This document shows, piece after piece, positions 11,086 through 23,700 of a DNA stretch of 64,000 nucleotides (position 1 is its first letter; each line of letters starts with the position of its first letter). The stretch covers positions 1,364,001 to 1,428,000 of the forward strand of contig CADCXD010000011.1 in assembly GCA_902806575.1 (NCBI GenBank), written 5' to 3'. The translations under genes were made by a program, and so were the position numbers. The notes beneath the pieces are model-generated. The model made no database searches, was not told where the DNA came from, and saw nothing but the letters and a program-made list of their open reading frames with translations. The DNA is from Jackrogersella multiformis. Lineage: Eukaryota > Ascomycota > Sordariomycetes > Xylariales > Hypoxylaceae.

Positions 11086-12070
11086 AGTGTCCTTCGGCTT
11101 AAAGCTAGTTACTGATAAATAACCCAGTTGGTCGGTCACTGAACTGAACTGAGCTGATATTAAAATCCGCGAATTTCTCGGAGGTGTATAGAATATTGGA
11201 TTAGCTCTAAAATAAATGATAAATGGGCAATAAATAATATAAATAGTATAGATATTATAAGGCTGACGAAGTATACGAGGCTCTGGATGTTGTTATATAA
11301 TGGTGATGGAATAAGGCCGCCAATGCGACTCCGTATTACTTATTAGTTGCTCAATACAATTCATGGAGGAAGATGTATGTGTCTGTAGAACGATTCGGAC
11401 AACCAAGGTGGGTGATCGACAGCTTCTTATACAGAGAAATTTGAGTGGCCATCACCTTCGATAGATATTCAAAGGGGCCTAAATCCATCACTCCTTAGAG
11501 TCAATAGTTGTCTACTACCTACCTGGTCGAATTTTACCCCTGGGGAGGGAGTGCTCAGCAATTTGTGGCTTTGAATTCTCAGTTCAGATTTAGACCTATA
11601 CACTTGAGTGCACATACTTGTATACATTCGTCTAGCTTGTCTTAAGATTAGGCTGAGGATAGGTGGTTAATTCATTATGAAGGGAGAAAGGCAACGCAGG
11701 GAGTAAACTCGAGATAATGGCGGCACAATTCACACAGGCTATCCTCATGAGAGGAATGAAGGGATAACTTGTTTTTAATACTCAGTCGTTCGAGGCGCAA
11801 TATAATTTGAAAGGGGTGAAATATGTATCTGAGTTCCGAGTACGCCTAGCCCTATGTGTGTGCAGCGTTGCGAATGCATGTGGAAAAAAGCATCAACTCC
11901 CATATTGCTCATTCAAACCAACACCGCACGCCTCGAAGCCCTCGAAAGTTCCGCTCTCCGTGCCGATGATAAAACTCTGCCTACATATGCTTCGAGTCAA
12001 TCAAATAATACCATCATTCGTGCTCTCGTTTCTTCTCAGCTTCGTCTGTCCACTCGTCACCTGTCTTATC
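11086..12070. other. Intergenic region, no gene recognised
   Basis: Between the head of the hypothetical gene (11085) and the tail of the kinase (12071). AT-rich, with only short ORFs near 11807-12090 on the plus strand that overlap the kinase 3' region. No motif or structured repeat of note. Confidence 0.6.
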
Positions 12071-14828
12071 CTATAAGCCACCGACGCTAGCGGTGGCATG
12101 AGGCTTTCCTGCTCGTCGACCAAGTAATGTTGCTCCATCGAGATTGAGTTCAAACGCTCCTCGTTGCTTGTTACGATCTCGGACTTGCTGTCGAGCAGCC
12201 TGAGCTACGGAAGCGCTATGCTGGCCATACCCTCTATCCTTGTCGGTATTTGTATTTCGATCTCGCTCTCTACCCCGTTCTTGATCCTTGCCTAGGTGCG
12301 TCTTACGCATACTCTGCTCAAGTTGTTGGGCCTCGGCCTTGTGCACGTATTCTGGATCTGAGTTTTCTTCCTCCGAATCTTCGTGGAGGCCGGTCAGCCG
12401 CGTCGGTGGTGCCCCCTTGGTACCAATCTGCTTCCTTCGCTTGGCCTCTTCCTCTTGCCGATGTACTGAGTAACCGACATCGAAGATCTCGCGTAGGTTA
12501 ACTGCACCAGGCGACCTGAAGTCCATGCGACGCTCCCCATCGATGAGTCGGCCTGCGTCGAATGCACGTAATACTTCCGGGGTGGCTTGTTTCTTCTCGT
12601 CGCGCGGTGTAGGACCGGCTCCTTGCACCCATGGATGGCTCAAGAATTCTTTAATGGTGTATCGCTCGTCGGGGTCGACAGCGAGCAGATGAGAAATCAG
12701 ATCCTGTGCAGATTTGGTGATATCATCCCACCAAGGTGATAAGAACGTATATTGTCCTTTAGCAACCTTCTCCGTCAAAACCTCAATACTCTCGTCGTAA
12801 AATGGGGGGAACCCGCATAATAATGTGTATAATACACAGCCCAAAGCCCACATATCAACCGACTTTGAGTACCGCTCATCCTTCACTATCTCAGGCGCCG
12901 TATACCCGACAGTTCCGCATGGCGTCATGGTCTGATTATCCCAGACAATCTTCGATAAGCCGAAATCAGCAATCTTGATCTGACCAATTCCTCCAGCCCC
13001 CACGCCCGGGATGAAGTCGCCTTCGTCGACCTTATCTTCATCGCCAGGCTGCTTGGGTTTTGGTAGTTTAGACGGAACAGAAGGTATCGGACTGAATAAG
13101 ATGTTCTCAGGTTTGATGTCACTGGAGACTCACATGTTAGCAGGATGATGCAGGGGCCGAATATTATGAAATATTTAGCGGCGTCACCGCCATCTAATCC
13201 AGCCCAGCCAATGTATCCTTGAGAGAATATCTGGGCCGTGCTGTCGAGAAAGTGGGTATGAAGTTTTCGATAGGTCAATGTGACGATATTACTTACCGAT
13301 GTACGACGCCCTTCTCCTCGTGAAGGTACTCCAGGGCTTTTGCAACTTGCACGATGACGTGTCTTGAGAGCTCCTCGCTAAAATAAGTGAGGCGCACTAT
13401 TTGGTGGAATAACTCTCCGCCGGGCGCTAACTCTAGGATGATGTAGTAATATTGCTTTGACTCGGAAAAATCAACAAGCTTGATGATGTTCGGGTGATCT
13501 AGTTGGCGCATGATCTGAACCTCTTTTAATATATTCGCTCGCTATGATGGTCTTATTAGTCATATACATGGCTAGAATTAGGTTTTGTATATTTTGATGT
13601 GATCGATGGAAGAGAGGGATGAGTGAAAGATCAGAAAAGAGATCAAAACCACCACGAGTGTAAGGAGACGGATTGGAATTAGAGGTAGCCGGTGAAAACT
13701 GGCTGTTAACCCTGACAAAAGAAAGGAATATCTCCGCACCTCTGCTGCCTTCGGAACCTTCTTAAAGTCCGGATGGAGATGTTTGTGGCCCTAAAATTCA
13801 ACCCCCAAGAGTTGGTAAAGGAAATTTTATATTTGCTGAAAATTGGAAAATGGCGACCAGATAGGAAGCAAGAAAAAAACGGCAAGGTCGTTGAAACTAA
13901 CTCAGCCGCTGGCGGACTCACCTGCATGTTGTTCATTTCGTATTTTCGGACGACTTTGATGGCAACCTCTCCGGCGTTGCTCGTCAGATCTCGTGCCCGG
14001 TAGACGTTGCTGAATGCGCCATCTCCCATCTTCTCCAGCAGCTCCCACCGTTCCAGACCGGGATACTTAGGGAACTTATTCCTATTCTCGTTCTCCTCCT
14101 GGACGATCTTAGCGGCGTGGGTGTCTTCTGTTCTACTCCTGCTCCTGCTGGAATGGGACCCCGAGACATTCTGGCTTGCATCGGCATGATGGGCGGCGAC
14201 GGCATCGGGCTGCGCATTGCGGGTTTGGTTCTGAGTATCTCCGGGTTGAGCAGAGTAGGCTTCGTGAACACTACTTCGTTTTTGACTAGTTCCGGTCACG
14301 TTGCCGGGTTCTGTTGCGTGCCCCATGGCTTTTTGTTGTTGCGCTGCAGTCTGTTGGGCAGAATAGTCATGTTTCCGTGGGGGTTCGTCGTAGTTGGTTA
14401 CCCTGGCTTGCTTGCCTATTGGGAGAAAATGATGTCAGCGGGACATGTGCAAAGGGGGTATAAGTTGTAGTAGATCAATTCAAGAATATCTAGGTGTTTT
14501 GGGGTCGGTTTATGTAGGGAAGTTAAATTGTGGAGAGAAAATGGAGAGAGAGAGAAACAAGGGAGCAAATTGGGAAATTGGGAAATTAGGAAACAGGAAT
14601 GTAGTGACGGATTAATATTTATTGGTTAGGTACCTAGGTAGGTAACGTGAGAGGAATAGGCAAGCACGACACACCGAACAAAATAGAGAGTAGGCAGAAG
14701 AGAGGAAACAACGAGGAAGGACAACGACAACGGGAAGGACAACGACAACGGGAAGGGACAACGGTGGACGGAATGACGGAAGGCGTACCATGACGGATGA
14801 AATTCTTAAGTTGCTGGATTGTCGACAT
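12071..14828 (-). CDS. Rck2/Srk1-type serine/threonine kinase (MAPK-activated)
   Basis: Five exons on the minus strand (14789..14828, 13922..14415, 13740..13790, 13297..13541, 12071..13121) give 626 aa. The start MSTIQQLKNFIRHG joins KQARV across the first intron. The kinase domain runs from about 137 to 455: glycine loop GDGAFSNVYRA, VAIK lysine near 167, HRDIKPEN around 276-283, DFGLSK around 329-334, and activation segment TMTPCGTVGYTAPE. A 17-residue exon encodes HLHPDFKKVPKAAE, an insert I associate with filamentous-fungal Rck2/Srk1 relatives. The tail ends FELNLDGATLLGRR, as in that group. In yeasts these CaMK-like kinases are phosphorylated by the Hog1/Sty1 stress MAPK and slow translation and mitotic entry after osmotic or oxidative stress. 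All catalytic residues are present. Identity is strong; the upstream MAPK is inferred from family knowledge. Confidence 0.93.
14716..14766. repeat. 18-nt tandem repeat inside kinase intron 1
   Basis: The unit aaggacaacgacaacggg occurs twice in full and then partially. It lies inside the 373-nt first intron of the Rck2-like gene. It is probably simple repeat expansion. Confidence 0.8.
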
Positions 14829-15940
14829 TTTTTTGGTAATCAGACGTCACACCTAAATACTTGACCAAAAAGAAGAATATATGCCTTGGGCTTTCCTTTC
14901 CAACTCTTCCTCTCTCCCCGTCTCTCTCTCTCTCTGGCGAGACAAGAAACTTGAACGCGTTACCAGTCCGTTGCGAAGCCCTAAATTGGTTTCAAACTCG
15001 AACCTAGCAAACCAAAGTGCAGCACGGGTGCCGTTCCTAAGTCAGCTGAGCCTGCTCGTCTAACAAGTAAGCAACAGGATGGCGGGAAGGTGCCGGAAGA
15101 TAATGTTTTGATGTTTTAGTTGGCGGTTTTGGCTTTTGGCTTTCGGCAATGTGCTTAATCTATATGCGAACCAACGATCAAGAAATCCTGTAAGGTCCTA
15201 TGAAGTCCTATGAGGTCGGACTCAGGTTCGGTGCGAAAATCAGGATAGATATGAATGTCTTGATTTGTAACAGACTTGTATGTACGTGTGAGAGTAGGTA
15301 TATGTAGAAAGGTTTAGCGGGGAGTCGACCGTAGGACAATATATTCTCTCTTCTTCTCTTTCGCTGTAATGCTGTAATTCTGTAATTCTGTAATGTAAAT
15401 TCTACCGCGTAGCTATGACTCTTCCTTCGTCTCTCTTTTCTCTCTCGTTCTGGATGCTAGATCGATTGAAAACAGAGGCACTCTCAATGAGATTTATCTA
15501 TGGTACCTAGGTAGGTTAAAAACACAGGTCTAAAATCCCCGGATAGAATATAATAAGAATAATAATAAAATAAGGAGCCTTGGAACTAAATGATAAGAAT
15601 TGGTCGGGTGTTGTGTTCTGGGGTTGAGCAGAATTATCAAAGAAGAGAAAGGTGGGAGAAATGACGACTGTGCGAGTGGTTTAACGGCTGGCCGACGACA
15701 TCGACACAACTACCTAGGTACATAAAACTGTACGTAGGTACCTACATTTACATGGTTATGGGCCCGCTTAGCGCTTTTCTGTGTGGTGCTTGTATCCGAG
15801 ATCGATGGATGTCGCCTGATGATGTAGTGGGTTTAGGTTAGCGTGGGTTCTAATAAGTTGGCGTATCGTAGCGTACCTAGTAGCTGCCTAGGTTTAGTCC
15901 TGGAGGTACACTCTAGGAATGTACTTACCCAGGTACTTTA

Positions 15941-15968
15941 AATTGTTACCTACCTAGGTACCTAGGTA
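15941..15968. repeat. ACCT/AGGT palindromic element
   Basis: Contains TACCTACCTAGG followed directly by TACCTAGGTA, a near-perfect self-complement. Several more partial copies lie within 150 nt on either side, making this the densest cluster in the window. Confidence 0.8.
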
Positions 15969-16898
15969 TCTTCCAAGGTTACTAGGGGCCCATTACGAGA
16001 CTGGGGGGCTATCCTAGGTACCTAACTGTAAGTACTTAGGTGCCTTTGTATCTGTCTAGGACCCTATGCACCTAAGACGTATTGTAAATTGTATATTGCA
16101 AAAACCTTGTTTCCCAACACACTTCTTATTAACAACGACCTATAACTCAAGGTACGAATAACTTGGAAGAATTAACTGCTTACCTACATCAGGTACTTAG
16201 GTAATGTATGGGCATTGGAAATCCGGAATCCGGTAAAAGTATTGTTGCAAACGGGGCAATTTAATTTGATAGCAAAACCTGTTCGAGGCCTGCTGAAAAG
16301 AGAGTGACACAAAGACGTATGTATATACTATATGTACATATGTACCTAGGTATGTATTAGCTTATGTACGAGAAGGTACAAGTAGAAGTAGGTATAGCTG
16401 ACTACCCGAAATTGCTTGATCTTGCACAGGGTAGGACAAATCGACGAATCAAGTTAGAGCGGTTTGTGTAGGGACTGAAGATTCGGTAAAAACATCCAAA
16501 TACATGGGATACATCGGGTAGGATATCCCATCCCAAGGAACAGGACACATTATTAATACATTCAATATAGAACATACCTACATGTACATGTAACAAACAA
16601 TAGGATATCTAATCCCTAAATACAGATACGTGCAGTACTCGTGCATGACATTTTCATCATCGCCTTCATCGACATCGGAAATTAAGTACAGTATCACTAC
16701 CAGACAAGCTCGTGATCCACGGCCAAGATTGTGCCAGGTAAACATGGTCTATCGATGAGGTTATCCATCCTGCACATACCTGTACACTACAAACGAGCCC
16801 GAACAGCCCGAATAGGTACTCTAGATGTTCGTGGTACTGTAGCATTTATCTCCTTATAGTAGAGCACGTACGTGTTTATCATGATCTGCAGGTGCTTG

Positions 16899-16934
16899 AT
16901 TTTTTTTTTTGATTTTTTTTTTTTGATTTTTTTT
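16899..16934. repeat. Interrupted oligo-dT tract
   Basis: Three T-runs of 8 to 12 nt separated by GA dinucleotides. No coding or RNA gene is adjacent. Such tracts exclude nucleosomes, but nothing ties this one to a promoter. Confidence 0.7.
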
Positions 16935-17360
16935 ACGTGGGGAAAGGTTACTACGCCTTGAAGGCACTGGTAATAAGTACATTAGTAAGGCGGGTATGTA
17001 CTGCTAGGTATTTATGATAATACTGAGTATACTTACTAGTGTAGGTACATACCTAGTAGTGACAGCATGTGATCGACATCTATTCTTCCAACAATACGGA
17101 AATGGATGTCTCCCCTAGTAAGGTTATCTCTACGATTTTCACGTCGCATTAATATCATACAACCTTAGAACTTTTAAATTTTTAGAAAGAATCTACGTTA
17201 TTAATATTTGTTTCTTCATAAACAGATTTATGGATAGTATGACAAGAAAACAATTTAAACTTTATGGTAGAAACTCCTTTCTCTTAGGTACCACAACTTG
17301 TTCCAAGAAAGTACCTAGGTACTTATGGGACCTGATATCCGACTACGGCACGTTACGTAC

Positions 17361-17390
17361 ATACCTACCTACCTACCTAGGTAGTACCTC
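17361..17390. repeat. ACCT/AGGT palindromic element
   Basis: Three ACCT units in tandem, then CCTAGGTAG, then TACC. This copy is asymmetric and shows that the unit number varies between sites. Confidence 0.8.
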
Positions 17391-18150
17391 CTTACGTAGC
17401 TTGAATCATTTATCATCCCTATCCTGCCGATGAACGTGACATCTCTTACCTAGCAGCCTAAGTAGGCTGGTAGGTACGCGAGTCCTCTAATATCCAGAAC
17501 ATTCATCTCATCATGGCCAGATTCGGTCACAATATGCAAATATATATGCGAAAATACGAAAACACGGGATGAGATATGGAAGAAAAGCCATTGGTTTGTC
17601 TCCATTGTCTTGGAAGAAGTCATCGGGACATAAATCATTCGTTCGATGCTATCCAGCTTCTCAGCTTTCTCATCATATTGGAATCTATGACTCTTTCACT
17701 CGATAGGAATTAAATGCTCCATGACGTATGAGGTATCGTCATTTCCCAGTCGACCCCGCCACACTATTTATTCTCCATTAATCTCCACAACTCCCCACTA
17801 CATTAGGTACCTAGGTAGGTAGATAGTTATGTATCTTTGTTGTCTCCACTATTGTTCCTGGGAATTTAGGGCGCATAGGCCAATTGCTTCTAGGCCAGTT
17901 GCTTTGTGACGTGACCCTCTTAGGCATCCAAAATCTTCCAAAATCATCATCGCAGTTCGGTGCCCCCCAGACCCCCAGACCTCCAGACCAACAACCTAAT
18001 CCTACTTTTCATTTGCTGTAGCTTCCTTGGCAAATACAATGCTGAGCCAATGACGAATTCGAAGACTTCCAATCCTATCCAAACGACATCGCATTATGGC
18101 TCCCGGCTCCGCGTCGGCTTACAGTCTACTACCCAGGTATGTATGTTACT

Positions 18151-18169
18151 ACCTACCTAGGTAGGTATG
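18151..18169. repeat. ACCT/AGGT palindromic element, near-perfect copy
   Basis: Reads ACCTACCTAGGTAGGT, a perfect 16-nt palindrome, followed by ATG. It is the clearest representative of the dispersed family. Confidence 0.85.
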
Positions 18170-20667
18170 CTACCATGCTGCCATGCTGCTGTAATAATAG
18201 GCAGCTGATAGGATGGCTTTTAATTCCATCGTCATGCAAACCCTCTGCAGACCCTCTGCGAGGCTAGCTCATACGGGAGTTGTTGGCGACAATCATCAAG
18301 ATTGTTCCCAATTCATTCAGCCTTAGTCATCCCCAACTTTCAGAGCCTCATTGACCCAAACTTTCCCAGTTACATATTCAGGAGAGCCAACCACATGAGA
18401 ATCCACGATGCCTATCCTCCGTACCAGGTAGGTAGGCACTTATGGGGGGTTTATAACTACCTTTAGGTACCTAGCAGCGGTAGGTACAGCTACCTATCAA
18501 GCCAGAGTTTACTTCACTTATACCACCATCATCTCGGACTGCCTGGCTTTCAGATATCTGTCTGTTGACAGAATATATTGAGGTCGTAGCTGTCGTGCAA
18601 CAGTCCTTGAAACAGCCCCATTACCCCTTCAGCTTTGATATGCCAATATTTCCATGCCCTCGGCTCCGTAGCAATCTCGTACATCATCGGGATACCCGGG
18701 CTGTGTCGTTTATTGAAATATTTATGCTGATCTCCCAGCAGTGTGGACATATACCTGACACAGTACATACTACATAGAGGTATCTATGAGCTCACGCGGG
18801 AAGCCCGCATACGTCAGTCAAATCGTATCTTTCCAGATTAGCTGTGGCAGCAAACACTGCTCATTGGTACGGGTCGAACCGGGTCAACAGCCAACCGTCA
18901 TAGGCGCCGTGTTTAATAAAGAGTGGTCAGGCTAGACACGGGAGGGGGGAGGGGGTTTTCTACAAATTAGAACTTGACATTCCAGATCCAAACTGGAAGA
19001 AAACTTCCTAGATGCAGGTCCTCGTCCAAGTTGACGAGCTTCTCTACATCGGCAGATCGGTAGTATGTTCTCCAACACTTATTTATACGGTAGGTACCTA
19101 CCTACATACTTGCACACGCGCACGTGTGTAGAGACCCAAACAAGACAAAACACCACTTCGCTTAAGTACACAGTTACTTCGGTCCTTACGATGTGGGTTT
19201 TAAGGTTACGATTCTCATACCATCTCAGTGAATCTCTCCCCATGATTTGGCTTTGGGTCGGGCTTTGACTTGCCACTGGGCAGTTATACGTGGGTCAGCT
19301 CAGGATCAGAGCACCCGCCTCGACGTATCCTATGGCTATACTAGTACCTATCACGGAATGAATCCCTATCTACCTATGGTACTATTCGTTACTCTTCATT
19401 CCTGAGTACCTAGGTAATTATCTACACAATGTATCTCGACAATACGTAGTGCTTACCTTTGTCCCTTCGCACCCTACTGACCCTACTACCCACTACCTAA
19501 ATAGACAAGCAGACAAGGTATGTGCAACAATAATCTCCCAGTGTCATTACGTCATGATCATATGACGTAATTCGGACCTTGAGAACTAAAGTTGTATACC
19601 GACTGCAAGGTTACGAAGTCGTGGTGACGATGGTCATCCAATCAAGATTCTTGGCACGGTATACCTACCTCCTATGCAATCTTTCGCGTAGTTCATTTAA
19701 TATGACAGGTATCCAAAGCTTGTCAGTTCTTATTAACAGGGTTCAAGTACTCTGAATGTCGTGCTGATAATTATTAACATAACTTACCTATGCGAAGTGC
19801 CAGTTACCCCTATCTAAGGCTATCGTCCATGGATGTGGTTAACGGGGCATGGAGTTCGACACAGTTGTTCTCTCGAAAATACTACACATGTATTTAATGT
19901 AACCAATACCAAGCGGAATAAATTTTATCAATGTTACGATACTTTTGCGGAAGCGAGATGAACAGCATTTTAGGACCCGTGCTACTAGCTATAATAAGGC
20001 TAGGTACTCCTATAGGATCTAGTAGTTGGCTTTATTAATCATATGTTCGACATAAGATTGATTCTCAACTCTCTACATATAGAACCAATCTCTACGTGGA
20101 TCGGAATCATGGGTGTTTATGATCTACAGCGAAACTTCTAAAAAGCCAAGAGATTCACTCAGTGGCGGAGTGCTTCACCTCTTATCAAATAGTAACAGCG
20201 GTATAAGATGCTTACGATATACACATGGAATAAACCCTCTAAATCTCTAGTTAATCAGGTTCTACACATATTCGCTGCAAGGGAAGGGCTTTTTAGCATA
20301 TAAGAGCCCTTATTGACTTTCGTTCCTTTGATTCTTGAAGAAAGCAAAGAAACTACTATTATATTGAGAATAGACCCGATGTCTTTGAACCTCCACCACC
20401 GCCAAAAGCTTCTACTAGCAGTAATTTTAGAGGACTTTGATAGATTAATGTACATATATATATGCTGTGAATAGCATATACCTATCGATCAAGTGTACGA
20501 GCACTTAGCTAGCTGGTAAATCCAGGGGGAATCAATCCTATGGTACCCCCTGAAATGGAAAATCAAGAAGTGCTGGTAAAACGCCTTAAATATTTTTATT
20601 TCATCAGTCATGAGACTATGTAGGGCCTCATGCGGGCCATGAGATATTATTATTCGAAGCGACTTGT

Positions 20668-22290
20668 CTACAGCCAGACAAGTACCGCCTCGCTACTCTG
20701 AACATTAACGCTCGCGACCCTGTCCGAAACAGTGATATTCTCGGTGTCGTCCCTAACATTTTTGACCTCCTGACCAAGACTTTCATAAGTCCACTGACTT
20801 CCCCCGTACGTCATAGTATCTGCCGCGGCACCAGCGCCTAAGGGACTGTTCAGGTGATACACCTGGACAGACTCTACGCCCCCTGGCACTAAGAGGTCGA
20901 GTGTGGCACTAGGTCTCTCGGTACCGGAAGACGTCTTGTTCCAATAGTCTAGATTGGTGATGGCAAGTCTCCTTGCCACGTCACCCTCGTAAGCGCCATA
21001 GGCGGCCAAGTTCGCAGGGGGGTCGCTGGCAGAGATATCTAGCTTCGCGACCCTTGTCTTACCCGAGGATCCGATGAAGTCCGCCACGAATGGCTGCGAG
21101 TAAAAGTTGGAGAATACTTGCGCCTCGTAGCCGGCGCTTGCCACGGGTAGCCATAGGCTGTAGCCCGCGTGCATGATCTGCTGGTAGTTGATCCGCGCGA
21201 CGCCGATCGCCATGCTGTACAGATAGAAGTCCACCTGCCAGAGCGCGCTGCCGAGACGCGCTTGGAACTCGTACGAGTTGGTCTTGAATAGGGAGTTGCC
21301 AACCTCGTTGAGGATGAAGGGAATTTCGGGGTGATTCTCCTGTAGCCATGAGATGCGACGCTTGAATTGGTCGAGGTGGCTGTGCGTCACGCTGGTGTCC
21401 ATGAGCCCGAAGGCCAGGTCATCCGCAGTCCCGGCATTTTGCTGGTAGTAATGATGAGAGACTTCCTTGATGATGTTTTTCTCGTCAATTCCCAGCGCGA
21501 AACACTTCTCTACGTCAAATATATATGCCTCTTCCTGTACTTCGCTACCAAAGTGAGCTGCGACATCGAACGCCGTGAAGAAGCGGCCGCTGGGTAGGTC
21601 CACAGCCCCTGAAACGGTATCTGCGTATCTAGTCCAGTTACCAACGTAAGACTCGTTGGAGAGACAGCCTTGGTATTCTGGCGGATTCAGTTCAATTCCA
21701 CCTTCTCCCCGGAAATCGTCAGCGTACAGATTCGCCTCGTTTCCCGGCTGGATCGAATGGATGCTGTCCAAACCGATGTCCGTCACCGCGGATTGAGTCC
21801 AAGCAATAGTTTCGCTAATATTCGTAGTTGCTAACGGAACTTGAACCATGTATTTAGCACTTGGGAAATTGCGGGTTAGGCCCCAGTAGGAGGGTCCTAT
21901 GGTCGTGAATCCAATGTTCTGATAATTGTCCTGTTCAGCGATGGGAAGGGCAGATTCTTTCTGGCCTGGAAGGTATCTACCATAGTCGGGAGAGGTCCCG
22001 CCGAGCCGGATAATCGAGTCCCCACCAGTACGCGAGGTCACGGCCTCGATGAGGTTCGCAGAGAAGGTGTTGGGTTCTCCGTTGTCGTACTGGGCATATC
22101 GCACGAAGGACGCTTGCTCAAAGGCGAAACCGCAAAAGCTAGAGTCGACCTGAGCGGAGACGTCTACAGCAGATACTACTAGGATCTTGACGGAAAATGA
22201 GCCATCTCTAGGGAGAGTTGCTATCGAACCTATTCCTAGAAATACCAAGAGTAGAGAGATCTGCCTCGAACTTTGTGGATACATTTTCAT
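20668..22290 (-). CDS. GH79-family beta-glucuronidase, secreted
   Basis: Single exon of 540 aa from the ATG at 22290. The N-terminus has a hydrophobic signal (QISLLLVFLGIGSIATL). The (beta/alpha)8 catalytic domain shows IRLGGTSPDYGRY near 94-106, the acid/base Glu185 in SIQPGNEANLY, and the nucleophile Glu329 in PFILNEVGNS. The C-terminal 130 residues form the beta-rich GH79 C-terminal domain and end AVLVWL. Fungal members of this group remove glucuronic acid or 4-O-methyl-glucuronic acid from arabinogalactan or glucuronoxylan fragments. Both catalytic residues and length agree with the family. Several N-glycosylation sequons (NIS, NES, NWT, NKT, NIT) support secretion. The CE15 esterase fragment at the window start acts on related linkages, but it is too distant to be called co-regulated. 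Confidence 0.92.
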   Translation of the reverse strand: MKMYPQSSRQISLLLVFLGIGSIATLPRDGSFSVKILVVSAVDVSAQVDSSFCGFAFEQASFVRYAQYDNGEPNTFSANLIEAVTSRTGGDSIIRLGGTSPDYGRYLPGQKESALPIAEQDNYQNIGFTTIGPSYWGLTRNFPSAKYMVQVPLATTNISETIAWTQSAVTDIGLDSIHSIQPGNEANLYADDFRGEGGIELNPPEYQGCLSNESYVGNWTRYADTVSGAVDLPSGRFFTAFDVAAHFGSEVQEEAYIFDVEKCFALGIDEKNIIKEVSHHYYQQNAGTADDLAFGLMDTSVTHSHLDQFKRRISWLQENHPEIPFILNEVGNSLFKTNSYEFQARLGSALWQVDFYLYSMAIGVARINYQQIMHAGYSLWLPVASAGYEAQVFSNFYSQPFVADFIGSSGKTRVAKLDISASDPPANLAAYGAYEGDVARRLAITNLDYWNKTSSGTERPSATLDLLVPGGVESVQVYHLNSPLGAGAAADTMTYGGSQWTYESLGQEVKNVRDDTENITVSDRVASVNVQSSEAVLVWL

Positions 22291-23082
22291 GGCCAGCAGA
22301 GTTGGTTCATCGAAAGAAACCTACCAGTCCGGTAGATGTAAGTACATACCTATGGCGAGCATGGAAGATGGGATGAAGGGTGTCAGACCTGCGAAGCGCG
22401 TCTTCAAGAAACGTATACATTTTGAGAGTTCTACTTCCCGAATAAACTACTTATAGTGATGTGAAGTCGCATCTTACCAACTTATTTAGTGATAAAGCCG
22501 GTATGAAGGATGTCGTGCTATATGGGTTGAATGAGCGTAGCTCGGTTCTCGGGGACGAGAGATCAGGACTGAATGATTCCCCGGAGTGGATGGTAGGATG
22601 CGGGGGCGTCGGTGCGAGGTTGGGCAGGCCTTGGCCCTATATTTTCTTATTATAGGCACCTCCTATTACCTACCCGGTGCCTAGATCTCTAATGGATCTC
22701 GTATAAATGCGCATCCTAGAGCTATTGGTACAACCCCAAAGCCAACGGCGGGTTAAGTTATAGGTACTCACGATCTTTTGTATACGCCAAACCATAATCT
22801 TACTCCGATTTGGGTACGTTTGTGGCAGCAGGAAGCAGACTTGTTTGACAAACCCAAGTAAACATCGTCATTTGACTGTGTCAGTCAAATAACTTGATTT
22901 CCAGGTACTTATAATGCCATCCTTTCCTTTCAACCTCCCCTTCGAGCCTTATAACGACGTTCGTCATCCGGTGACCCGACCCTAGATCCGCCTTCAAGGT
23001 ACCTACTGATCCCGAAGATCGACTACCGTCAAGACCCTCATATCCATCATCTAAACCTACATTACTGCATAGTTCATTCATC
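22291..23082. other. Divergent promoter region between GH79 and a hypothetical gene
   Basis: About 790 nt between the divergent starts at 22290 (-) and 23083 (+). Short ORFs are not convincing. It should contain both promoters. No clear TATA box or regulator site could be assigned. Confidence 0.6.
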
Positions 23083-23700
23083 ATGACCTTTCATGATGAC
23101 CACAGCGCTGATGAAAGTAGTACTTCTTCTAAAACTGAAAGGTCTGACGAGCCCCATCACGGGGTAGATGTAGTCGAGTTGAACGAGTCAGATGAAGCTC
23201 TCTTAGTTGCCGCAGAAAAGCGGCATGGTGATATAAACGCACATCTAGACTGCTTCATATTTAGTATGTTAGGAGGTGAAGTTGGAGACTGCTCATTCGT
23301 CTCTAGTTGGGCCAGTCCCTTGAGCGAGTTGATTACGGATATCATTACCATCATCAACACCCAAGACAACTTTGGTGCCCAAGAATTCCCTGCCGATGTC
23401 AAAAATGAATTCGTGACCTTTCAGACAGAGCTTGTGGGTGTGGAAAATATCATATCCAACGGTCCTTACAGACACGCGACCATACATGCAAGCCTCAACT
23501 TGTTCCCTCAGAATCTTCAGAGACTGATATTTGATCTGGACGATTTTTTGTTCGTCCAGTGGAGCAAGTTCCAAGGGAAAATCGACTACTCCAGTCTGAA
23601 GAGTACTTCGGCTGGCACCTGGAACTTCCCGGCAATCCAGAAGCGTCTAGCAGAGCATAAAAACAAAGTCCGCGCAGCTTTACCGGAGTTTCAAAAGTAA
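23083..23700 (+). CDS. Hypothetical acidic protein
   Basis: Single-exon ORF of 205 aa with an ATG in good context (ATCATGACC). The first 45 residues are acidic and polar (DDHSADESSTSS, then VELNESDEA), followed by a mostly helical region with regular hydrophobic spacing (SPLSELITDIITIIN, LQRLIFDLDDFLFVQW). There is no signal peptide, membrane segment or recognised domain, and it contains only a couple of Cys. It sits divergently from the GH79 gene. The ORF length and composition make it likely to be real, but no function can be given. Confidence 0.55.
   Translation: MTFHDDHSADESSTSSKTERSDEPHHGVDVVELNESDEALLVAAEKRHGDINAHLDCFIFSMLGGEVGDCSFVSSWASPLSELITDIITIINTQDNFGAQEFPADVKNEFVTFQTELVGVENIISNGPYRHATIHASLNLFPQNLQRLIFDLDDFLFVQWSKFQGKIDYSSLKSTSAGTWNFPAIQKRLAEHKNKVRAALPEFQK

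Larger units (their letters stand above)
14829..20667. other. Gene desert of about 5.8 kb rich in palindromic elements
   Basis: No ORF here exceeds about 72 codons with any coding character, and no splice-linked exons were found. It probably contains the promoter of the kinase at its left end. Many ACCT/AGGT palindromes occur (for example 15500-15516, 15941-15968, 16012-16024, 17361-17390, 17805-17822, 18151-18169, 18427-18435, 19090-19104), as well as interrupted T-tracts at 16899-16932. No transposase or terminal inverted repeats of a conventional transposon were recognised. Confidence 0.6.

Noticed and set aside
18860..18925. Possible tRNA (GGTTCGACCC on the minus strand)
   Set aside because: The B-box-like word is present, but the T stem does not pair and there is no terminator.
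14829..20667. DNA transposon or LTR element filling the desert
   Set aside because: No transposase, integrase or reverse transcriptase motif in any frame and no long terminal repeats were seen.
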